Below are positions 1 through 5,658 of a stretch of DNA of 8,093 bases, piece after piece; position 1 is the stretch's first letter; the number at the start of each line of letters is the position of its first letter. The stretch lies in the NCBI GenBank assembly GCA_023405565.1, contig JAEXXW010000690.1, forward strand, positions 1 through 8,093, written 5' to 3'. Origin of the DNA: Pseudomonadota bacterium. Lineage in GTDB: Bacteria > Pseudomonadota > Alphaproteobacteria > Rhizobiales > Xanthobacteraceae. The translations under genes and the position numbers were made by a program. Below the pieces are notes generated by a model that was not told the DNA's origin, did not search any database, and saw only the letters and a program-made list of their open reading frames with translations.

Positions 1-391
1 GACCCGAGATGACCGGACTGACCGAGAAGGGCAAATCGATCAGCGTGATCAGCAGGCTCTTGCCAGGAAATTCGAATTTCGCGATCGACCAGGCGGCGAC
101 CAGTCCAAAGAGAAGATTGAGTATGACCGATATCGCCGCAACGATGATCGTCAGCTTGATCGCCGACACGGCGTCCGGGTCCGTCAGCGCGCCGAGATAG
201 GGACCGACGCCGCGCGCGAAAGCCTGCACGAACACAGTGACAAGCGGCAGCACAAGGAAAACGAAAAGAAACAGCAGCGAAACGCCAATGATCAGCCAAC
301 GCACCAGGAATGGCTCGGTCCGCGCAGGACGGGGTTGAACATTGCCGTTCGAGCGGGTTCGTTGTGCGAAACCTGTTGCGGGTCCAGCCAT
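1..391 (-). CDS. cysW: Sulfate/thiosulfate ABC transporter permease CysW (partial, N-terminal part)
   Basis: One of the two membrane subunits of the CysTWA-Sbp sulfate/thiosulfate importer in the inner membrane. The ATG is at 389-391 and the frame stays open to the left edge, giving about 130 N-terminal residues of a protein usually near 280-290. After a polar N-terminus of about 26 residues comes a strongly hydrophobic helix (LLFLFVFLVLPLVTVFV). A second hydrophobic stretch is followed by the segment KFEFPGKSLLITLIDLPFSV and then SPVISG, which matches the conserved permease core of CysW and parallels [20 protein letters not shown] in the neighbouring CysT. The start lies seven bases after the cysT stop, so translation is probably coupled; the ribosome binding site is weak. 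The EAA loop that contacts CysA lies outside the window. The family call is firm, and the order cysT then cysW is the usual one. The cysA gene is expected further left, but this is inference. Confidence 0.93.
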   Translation of the reverse strand, partial: MAGPATGFAQRTRSNGNVQPRPARTEPFLVRWLIIGVSLLFLFVFLVLPLVTVFVQAFARGVGPYLGALTDPDAVSAIKLTIIVAAISVILNLLFGLVAAWSIAKFEFPGKSLLITLIDLPFSVSPVISG

Positions 392-398
392 GGCGATC

Positions 399-1298
399 TC
401 ACGCGTGACTGGTGCGGTTCGTCGACCACCGTTGCAGCCGGTTAATCGCGAACAGAATGACGAACGACGCCAGCAGCATCACCACCGCAATGGCGGTTGC
501 GTCGGCATATTTGAATTCCTCGAGCCGGATCACGATCAACAATGGCGCGATTTCCGAAATATTCGGCAGATTGCCCGCAATGAAGATCACCGAACCGTAT
601 TCACCGACGGCACGCGCGAAGGCGAGCGCAAAGCCCGTCAGCAGGCTCGGCAGAATGATCGGTGCAATGACTTTCGTGATCGTCTGCCAGCGGTTGGCGC
701 CGAGCGTCGCAGCAGCCTCCTCGATTTCAGTATCGAGATCCTCAAGCACCGGCTGCAGCGTGCGAACGACGAACGGCAACCCGATGAAAATCAAGGCAAT
801 GAGAATACCGAGCGGCGTGAAGGCCACCTTGATGCCGAGCGGGCTGAGCAGCCCGCCGAGCCAGCCGTTCTCCGCAAACAGTGTGGTCAGCGCGATGCCG
901 GCGACCGCTGTTGGCAGCGCGAACGGAATATCGATGATCGCATCGATGAGACGCTTGCCGGGGAACTCGTAGCGCACCAGAGCCCAGCCCACTAAAGCGC
1001 CGAAAAAGAGATTCACGAAGGCTGCAACGAGCGACAATCCGAAACTGATTTTCAAGGCATTGAGCGCGCGCGTTCCGGTGACGATCGACCAGAACTGCGA
1101 CGGCGAAAGCTCGGCGGTCTTGAGGAACAGACCACCGAGCGGAATGAGCACAATCAAGGCAAGCCAAGTCAGCGTCAGCCCGAGTGTGATGCCAAAGCCT
1201 GGTATCACACTCCGGCGGTGCCGGATGCGACGGCGATCCAAGGATGTCGTCCCCCGACTGTCCAGATGATCGCCGATTGTATGGGCGACAACGCTCAT
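399..1298 (-). CDS. cysT: Sulfate/thiosulfate ABC transporter permease CysT (CysU)
   Basis: Inner-membrane permease that forms the sulfate/thiosulfate channel with CysW and takes substrate from Sbp. The 299-residue protein has a basic, polar N-terminus of about 30 residues, which makes it somewhat longer than the enterobacterial protein. About six hydrophobic segments follow (roughly 34-57, 82-108, 120-142, 160-178, 212-240, 268-287). The cytoplasmic EAA loop that docks on the ATPase is visible at about 194-213 ([12 protein letters not shown], then a Pro at 213). The segment [20 protein letters not shown] and then [10 protein letters not shown] is typical of CysT. The ATG overlaps the sbp stop in an ATGA arrangement (1295-1298), which supports this start and suggests translational coupling. 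The stop is at 399-401 and cysW begins seven bases on. Molybdate permeases (ModB) are related but shorter, and the neighbouring Sbp argues for sulfate. Confidence 0.95.
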   Translation of the reverse strand: MSVVAHTIGDHLDSRGTTSLDRRRIRHRRSVIPGFGITLGLTLTWLALIVLIPLGGLFLKTAELSPSQFWSIVTGTRALNALKISFGLSLVAAFVNLFFGALVGWALVRYEFPGKRLIDAIIDIPFALPTAVAGIALTTLFAENGWLGGLLSPLGIKVAFTPLGILIALIFIGLPFVVRTLQPVLEDLDTEIEEAAATLGANRWQTITKVIAPIILPSLLTGFALAFARAVGEYGSVIFIAGNLPNISEIAPLLIVIRLEEFKYADATAIAVVMLLASFVILFAINRLQRWSTNRTSHA

Positions 1299-2284
1299 TG
1301 GCTATAGATTTCGTCGAAGACACCCTTATCGTCGAAATGCTTCTTCTGCGCGGCACGCCAGCCGCCGAAATCATCGTCGATCGTCAGCAGGCTCAGCTTC
1401 GGAAACACTTTCTCGAATTTCTTCGCCACTTCGGGATCGCGCGGACGATAATAATGTTTGCCGGCGATCTCCTGTCCTTCCTTGCTGTAAAGATGATTCA
1501 GGTAGGCTTCGGCAGTGGCGCGCGTGCCCTTCTTGTCGACGACCTTGTCGACGACCGCAACCGGCGGCTCGGCGAGGATCGAGACGGACGGAATGACGAT
1601 CTCGAACTTGTCCTTGCCGAGTTCGTTGATGGCGAGGAAAGCTTCATTCTCCCACGAGATGAACACATCGCCAACGCCACGTTCGACAAAGGTGATGGTC
1701 GAACCGCGCGCGCCCGTGTCGAGCACCGGCACATTCTTGAAGATGTTTTTCACGAACTCCTTGGCCTTCTCCTCGGAGCCGTATTTTTTCTGCGCATAGC
1801 CCCAGGCGGCGAGATAATTCCAGCGTGCACCACCCGACGTCTTCGGATTTGGTGTGACCACCTTGACATCGGAACGGACCAGATCGTCCCAATCCTTGAT
1901 CTTTTTGGGATTACCCGCGCGCACAAGGAGCACGATGGTGGACGTATAAGGCGATGAATTCTGTGGCAGCTTCTTCTGCCAGTCGAGGGCGAGGAAGCCC
2001 TTGTCGGCGATGGCATCGATGTCGTAGGCGAGCGCCAGCGTCACCACATCGGCGCTGAGGCCATCGATCACAGATCGCGCCTGCCGCCCCGAGCCGCCAT
2101 GCGAGGCCTTGACGGCCACTGACTTGCCGGTATCGGCCTTGTATTTTGCGGCGAAGGCCTTGTTGAAATCGGCATACAACTCGCGTGTCGGATCATAGGA
2201 CACATTGAGCAGCGAGATGTCCTGCGCGGCGGCGGATGTGATCCAGCCTGCGATGGCAAGAACGGAAACGAGAAGTCGCATCAT
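1295..2284 (-). CDS. sbp: Periplasmic sulfate-binding protein
   Basis: Periplasmic receptor that captures sulfate (possibly thiosulfate) and delivers it to the CysT-CysW permease. The 329-residue product begins with a Sec signal peptide: Met-Met-Arg, a hydrophobic core at about 4-16, and a probable signal peptidase I site after Ala-Ala-Ala at residue 20. Conserved features of the family are [12 protein letters not shown] (25-36), the anion-binding loop ASHGGSG (60-66), [11 protein letters not shown] (78-88), [16 protein letters not shown] (146-161) and [11 protein letters not shown] (205-215). The length is normal. Two ATG codons lie side by side (2284 and 2281). GGAGG at 2288-2292 is three bases from the first and six from the second, so the second ATG is an equally good start. 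The gene is first of the transporter genes and overlaps cysT by four bases. CysP, the thiosulfate-binding paralogue, cannot be fully excluded by eye. Confidence 0.95.
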   Translation of the reverse strand: MMRLLVSVLAIAGWITSAAAQDISLLNVSYDPTRELYADFNKAFAAKYKADTGKSVAVKASHGGSGRQARSVIDGLSADVVTLALAYDIDAIADKGFLALDWQKKLPQNSSPYTSTIVLLVRAGNPKKIKDWDDLVRSDVKVVTPNPKTSGGARWNYLAAWGYAQKKYGSEEKAKEFVKNIFKNVPVLDTGARGSTITFVERGVGDVFISWENEAFLAINELGKDKFEIVIPSVSILAEPPVAVVDKVVDKKGTRATAEAYLNHLYSKEGQEIAGKHYYRPRDPEVAKKFEKVFPKLSLLTIDDDFGGWRAAQKKHFDDKGVFDEIYSQ

Positions 2285-2296
2285 GATCCTCCATTG

Positions 2297-2314
2297 GCCG
2301 GAATAACGTCCGGC
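2297..2314 (-). other. Small hairpin just before the sbp ribosome binding site
   Basis: Inverted repeat GCCGGA / TCCGGC with a six-base loop, ending five bases before the GGAGG of sbp. In the mRNA it would form a short stem next to the ribosome binding site and could affect access to it. There is no U-run, so it is not a terminator. Any regulatory role is inference. Confidence 0.4.
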
Positions 2315-2488
2315 TCAAGTCGCGGGTTTCGACAGACCTTCCAGCCCGCCGTTCTTCGACCTCCCAGTCGGTATCAGCGATACGCCTTGGCAACGCGGCG
2401 GCCAGACCGGTGACAGCGAGCCCGGCCCGCGACGGCAAGACGCAGGGATCGTTGGCTTCCCCCGAACCCGCCCGGATCAGGCCACACA

Positions 2489-2511
2489 ATTCTGACCAAA
2501 TCAATCAGAAT
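2489..2511. promoter_or_regulatory. Perfect 7+7 inverted repeat, candidate operator
   Basis: ATTCTGA and TCAGAAT form a perfect dyad with a nine-base centre, in an AT-rich island eight bases after the Rrf2-type regulator stop codon and about 205 bases before sbp. Dyads of this size fit dimeric winged-helix regulators such as Rrf2 proteins. The regulator gene next to it is the obvious candidate binder, but that link is inference. The repeat does not match an FNR-type box closely. Confidence 0.5.
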
Positions 2512-2519
2512 AGTTTTAT

Positions 2520-2957
2520 TTATCCAGAGCCTTTTCGAGACGGATTTTCTGCGGCTGCCTGCGCGAGCGTTGTTTTTTCTAGAACTTTTGCCGTCGCATC
2601 ACGGGCGGCAATGAGCGCGGGCCGCAGGGTGCAGATGTTCAAATCGACGCAGTCCGGGCATTGCCGAAACGCCGTCTGGCTCGCGCACGGGGCAAGGGCC
2701 AGCGGACCGTCAATGTGGCGGATGATTTCGGCCAAATTGATGTCCTTGGGCGTGCGGCTCAACAGGAAACCGCCCTGATTTCCGCGTGTGGACACCAAAA
2801 GATTCGATCGCTTCAGCTCGGAGAAAATCTGCTCGAGAAACGGGCGCGGTATTTTCAGGTCCTGCGCAATATCGCGAACCGAGACAGGGGCCGCACCGCG
2901 ATGGCCGGCAAGATAGATCATGGCCCGGAGAGCGTATTTGGCGCGGCGTGAGAGCAT
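2520..2957 (-). CDS. Rrf2-family transcriptional regulator with a four-cysteine cluster
   Basis: A 145-residue DNA-binding protein of the Rrf2 family (the IscR, NsrR, RirA and CymR group). The N-terminal winged helix-turn-helix is clear: LSRRAKYALRAMIYLA (2-17), VSVRDIAQDLKIPRPFLEQIFSELKRS (25-51), and the wing RGNQGGFLLSR (58-68). The effector region carries Cys91, Cys100, Cys103 and Cys109, spaced C-X8-C-X2-C-X5-C. The last pair has the X5 spacing found in iron-sulfur Rrf2 proteins, and the extra cysteine gives a pattern seen in many uncharacterised members. This suggests a cluster or thiol sensor but does not prove it. It sits directly upstream of, and on the same strand as, the sulfate uptake operon, so control of sulfur acquisition is the best guess, similar in idea to CymR of Firmicutes. 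A link to the metal ATPase on the other side, 104 bases away, is the alternative. Confidence 0.9.
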   Translation of the reverse strand: MLSRRAKYALRAMIYLAGHRGAAPVSVRDIAQDLKIPRPFLEQIFSELKRSNLLVSTRGNQGGFLLSRTPKDINLAEIIRHIDGPLALAPCASQTAFRQCPDCVDLNICTLRPALIAARDATAKVLEKTTLAQAAAENPSRKGSG

Positions 2958-2976
2958 CGGTTTTCAGGTCCGTCAG

Positions 2977-2989
2977 GCGGTGTAACCGC
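2977..2989. promoter_or_regulatory. Short inverted repeat before the Rrf2-type gene
   Basis: GCGGT and ACCGC with a three-base centre lie about 20-32 bases before the ATG of the regulator. It could be an operator half-structure or a weak hairpin; GC-rich DNA makes such short repeats common, so support is low. The surrounding 104-base gap (2958-3061) shows no clear terminator for the upstream ATPase gene and no clear promoter. Confidence 0.2.
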
Positions 2990-3061
2990 AGCTTCAGCGC
3001 GCGGGATTGCAGGCCATGATGTCGCACTTATCCGCCCGAATGCCGGTACCGCGCAAGATCG

Positions 3062-4936
3062 TCAAGGCTTCGCGGTTGCCGGTTCTCCTCCAAGCGCACG
3101 CAGCGCGTTCATAATAACGGCAATGTCGATGGCCTCCTGCAAGACTGCGCCCTGCACCGGTGGCAAGTGACCGAATGCAGCGGCAATCATGGCCAGGCCC
3201 GAAAGTGCAAGCCCGGCAACCACGCTCTGCAACGCGATACGGCGTGAGCGTCGCGCAATCTGCATGGCCGGACCGATCCGGCCCAGTTCGTCAACAAGCA
3301 GAACGACATCGGCTGCCTGAGCCGAGGCGGCCGCCCCGCGCGCGCCCATCGCAACGCCGACATCGGCGGCGGCAAGCGCGGGGGCATCGTTCACGCCATC
3401 CCCGGCCATCATGACCGGACCATTCTTGCGCTCCGACAGAACGACCAGAACCTTCTGATCCGCAGACAATTCGGCCCGAACGGAATCGATATCCAGACCG
3501 GCCGTCACCGCTTTCGCCACGTCGACACGGTCGCCCGTCGCAAGCACGATGCGCGTCACGCCGATATCGCGCAGCGTCTTCAGGAGACGGCTCGTCCCAT
3601 CCCGCAGCCGGTCTGCCAGCACAATCTCCCCGGCATGCACGCCGTTGATCCCGACAGAGACCGTAATCGTGCCAGGCGCGACCTCCGGACGACGCGCAAT
3701 CGCACGTCCAATTCTGGAAGCGACATATTGCCGACCGCCCACGGCAATATTGCGCCCATCGACGATGCCCGTGACGCCCTCACCCGGCGTCTCGGCAACA
3801 TCCGACGGGATGCTCAATACGAGGCCCCGCTTGCGCGCATCTGCCACGATGGATTCCGCCACGACATGTTTCGAAGCCTGGTCGAGCGACGCGGCAAGGC
3901 GAAACAGCTCGTCTGCGGATGTACCGTCCACCGTCAGGATCGTCCTCACTTCGGGCTTGCCAACCGTCAGCGTGCCGGTCTTGTCGATCACGAGAGCCCG
4001 AATACGCCCCATGGTTTCGAGCGCCGCACCGCTCTTGATCAGGATACCGTTTCTGGCCGCGCGCGACATTCCCGAGACCCATGCGATCGGCACGGCGAGA
4101 ATAAGCGGGCACGGCGTCGCCACGACCAGCACCGCAACGGCACGGATCGGATCGTTGCTGAGGAAGCAGGCGCCGGCGGCAAATACGACTGTGACAGCCA
4201 GGAAAACGAGAGCAAACCGGTCCGTCAGCCGCGTCATTGGCGCGCGCGACTGCTGCGCCTGTTCCACGAGGCGCACGATCGCCGCATAAGTGCTCTCCAG
4301 CGCATGACGCGACGCGATGAGATCGAAGGATTCGCCGGCGTTGGTCGAACCACTCATGACCTCTTCGCTGGTGCGCAGGCGCACCGGAACGGCTTCTCCG
4401 GTCAATGCCGCCTGATCGAGGATCGCTGTGCCTGCCGCGACTGTGCCATCCACAGGCACGATGTCGCCGCGGCGGATCAGCAACCGGTCTCCTGGTTCGA
4501 TCGTGTCGATCGAAACCTCTTCCAGCTCGCCGTTGCGATGGCGCATGGCGAAACGTGGCACGCGGGCCAGCAACATCGACATGTCGCGACGCGCCCGTTG
4601 CTCGGCGAAGCGCTCGAGATATTGGCCGCCCGAATACATCAGCGCGACGATCGCAGCAGCGAGATATTCCCCAACGGCCAGCGCGGCACTCATCGACAGC
4701 ACGGCGACGATATCGAGACCAACCTTGCCGGCGCGCAGACTGCGCCAGATATCGAGGATCAGCGCGGCAAGAACCGGAACGACCGATACGGCCCAGATCG
4801 GACCGGACCATGCGTCGTATCCGCCGAGCCTGGCAACGAGTCCTGCGGCAAGGCCACTCAATGGAACGAGCACGAGCCCCGGAAAAGCCGGTGACGCTGC
4901 TTTGGTCGGCGACGTTGTCTTAAGGGACCGGCCCAT
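3062..4936 (-). CDS. P1B-type heavy-metal-transporting ATPase, TPCPL motif, no N-terminal metal-binding domain
   Basis: Membrane ATPase that moves transition-metal ions out of the cytoplasm, driven by ATP. The 624 residues contain the actuator motif LTGEAVPV (TGE at 179-181), the membrane metal-site motif ATPCPLILAVP (TPC at 274-276), the phosphorylated aspartate in DKTGTLT (Asp318), TGD (467-469) and the hinge GDGVNDAPA (512-520). The last helix carries LQEAIDIAVIMNALRAL. The N-terminus starts almost directly with membrane helices and has no CXXC or His-rich metal-binding domain. The usual His-Pro pair of the nucleotide domain is His-Val (357-358, in SKHVVAES). TPC is the signature used for the P1B-5 class, whose members have been linked to nickel and iron; CPC (Cu, Zn/Cd) and SPC (Co) are absent. 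The substrate is therefore not assignable with confidence. The gene starts 35 bases after the ilvH stop with no terminator visible, so co-transcription with ilvBH is likely. The ATG has only a weak AAGG upstream. Confidence 0.9.
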   Translation of the reverse strand: MGRSLKTTSPTKAASPAFPGLVLVPLSGLAAGLVARLGGYDAWSGPIWAVSVVPVLAALILDIWRSLRAGKVGLDIVAVLSMSAALAVGEYLAAAIVALMYSGGQYLERFAEQRARRDMSMLLARVPRFAMRHRNGELEEVSIDTIEPGDRLLIRRGDIVPVDGTVAAGTAILDQAALTGEAVPVRLRTSEEVMSGSTNAGESFDLIASRHALESTYAAIVRLVEQAQQSRAPMTRLTDRFALVFLAVTVVFAAGACFLSNDPIRAVAVLVVATPCPLILAVPIAWVSGMSRAARNGILIKSGAALETMGRIRALVIDKTGTLTVGKPEVRTILTVDGTSADELFRLAASLDQASKHVVAESIVADARKRGLVLSIPSDVAETPGEGVTGIVDGRNIAVGGRQYVASRIGRAIARRPEVAPGTITVSVGINGVHAGEIVLADRLRDGTSRLLKTLRDIGVTRIVLATGDRVDVAKAVTAGLDIDSVRAELSADQKVLVVLSERKNGPVMMAGDGVNDAPALAAADVGVAMGARGAAASAQAADVVLLVDELGRIGPAMQIARRSRRIALQSVVAGLALSGLAMIAAAFGHLPPVQGAVLQEAIDIAVIMNALRALGGEPATAKP

Positions 4937-4971
4937 CGCCTTGCCGACCGCGCTTCCGGCGCCGTCGCCTC

Positions 4972-5523
4972 CTACATCGCCTCTGGACCGCGACTGATGG
5001 CGACCACGCCGGTGCGCGACACTTCGACAAGGCCGAGCGGCAGCATCAATTCGACGAACTGGTCGATCTTGTCGCTCTTGCCGGTGATCTCGAACACGAA
5101 GCTTTCGGTCGTCGCATCGATCACGCGCGCCCGGAAAGCATCGGCAAGACGCAAAGCCTCGACGCGATGCTCACCCTTGCCGCGCACCTTCACCATCGCG
5201 AGTTCGCGTTCGAGCGACGGACCGGCCACGGTGAGATCGATGACGCGATGGATCGGCACGAGACGCTCGAGCTGATTCTTGATCTGCTCGATCACCATCG
5301 GCGTGCCGCTGGTAACGATGGTGATGCGCGAGATGTGCTTCTGATGTTCGGTCTCCGACACCGTCAGCGAATCGATATTGTAGCCGCGGCCGGAGAACAG
5401 CCCGATCACGCGGGCAAGAACGCCTGGTTCGTTGTCGACGAGCACGGACAAAGTGTGGCGCTCGATGCGCTGCTCGACGGGCGCTGCAGGATAATGGGAC
5501 GTGGTGGGAATGGTGGCGTTCAC
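4972..5523 (-). CDS. ilvH: Acetohydroxyacid synthase small (regulatory) subunit
   Basis: Regulatory partner of IlvB in the first common step of valine, leucine and isoleucine synthesis; it raises activity of the catalytic subunit and gives valine feedback inhibition. The start chosen is GTG at 5521-5523, preceded by AAGGA (5533-5537) nine bases away, giving 183 residues. The frame is open to a TTG at 5569-5571 (199 residues), but that codon has no visible ribosome binding site. The N-terminal ACT domain is clear (HTLSVLVDNEPGVLARVIGL, then FSGRGYNIDSLTVSE, from about residue 23), with the NEPG loop that binds valine in this family. The C-terminal domain includes LERELAMVKVRGKGEHRVEA and ends in VEVSRTGVVAISRG. 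An N-terminal tail of about 20 residues before the ACT domain is longer than in E. coli IlvH but common in alphaproteobacteria. It follows ilvB by 135 bases (5524-5658) holding an inverted repeat cluster. The symbol ilvN is equally used. Confidence 0.95.
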   Translation of the reverse strand: MNATIPTTSHYPAAPVEQRIERHTLSVLVDNEPGVLARVIGLFSGRGYNIDSLTVSETEHQKHISRITIVTSGTPMVIEQIKNQLERLVPIHRVIDLTVAGPSLERELAMVKVRGKGEHRVEALRLADAFRARVIDATTESFVFEITGKSDKIDQFVELMLPLGLVEVSRTGVVAISRGPEAM

Positions 5524-5564
5524 GATTGTCAATCCTTGCTCTGTTCCATCATGCGCGGGCTTAG

Positions 5565-5650
5565 CCGTCAAAGACGGCGTCTTGACGCCTTATGACCCGC
5601 GCATCCATCTTCTTACGAAAATGATGGATTGCCGGGTCAAGCCCGGCAAT
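5565..5650. repeat. Cluster of nested inverted repeats between ilvB and ilvH
   Basis: Three overlapping palindromic units fill the intercistronic gap. ATTGCCGGG / CCCGGCAAT (5628-5636 and 5642-5650) is a perfect 9-bp stem with a five-base loop. A larger alternative pairs 5594-5609 with 5623-5638, 13 of 16 positions matching. Near the ilvH side, GGCGTC / GACGCC (5576-5581 and 5584-5589) lies inside a wider dyad. The GCCGGG-tcaag-CCCGGC core followed by AATGAC resembles short intergenic palindromes that are widespread in Rhizobiales. No U-run follows on the minus strand, so it is unlikely to be a full terminator, but it may stabilise the ilvB mRNA end or reduce ilvH expression. Confidence 0.6.
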
Positions 5651-5658
5651 GACACCAG

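Larger units (their letters stand above)
2285..2519 (-). promoter_or_regulatory. Upstream region of sbp, likely promoter and leader
   Basis: A gap of 235 bases separates the Rrf2-type regulator stop from the sbp start; no credible gene is seen in it. The regulator-proximal end is AT-rich and holds a perfect inverted repeat. The rest is GC-rich and ends in a small hairpin and the sbp ribosome binding site. No terminator follows the regulator gene, so read-through into sbp is possible, but the gap is long enough for its own promoter and a structured 5' leader. I could not assign convincing -35 and -10 boxes. Confidence 0.5.

Noticed and set aside
342..995. Plus-strand frames opposite cysT
   Set aside because: Low-complexity Arg/Gln/Asp-rich shadow of an unambiguous permease gene.
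2193..2504. Minus-strand 103-codon frame between the Rrf2-type gene and sbp
   Set aside because: It overlaps the sbp start in another frame, resembles no family, and begins within the candidate operator region without a ribosome binding site.
2496..2511. Possible FNR/FixK-type box (TTGAT-like) within the dyad
   Set aside because: The second half does not match the expected ATCAA, whereas the 7+7 dyad is exact in a different register.
3635..4894. Long plus-strand open frame (419 codons) opposite the metal ATPase
   Set aside because: The product is Arg/His/Asp-rich with no recognisable domain. It is the expected antisense shadow of a high-GC gene whose own frame has all catalytic motifs.
5530..5553. 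Tiny ATG frame of seven codons overlapping the ilvH start
   Set aside because: It has no branched-chain residues, no associated terminator, and is short enough to be chance.
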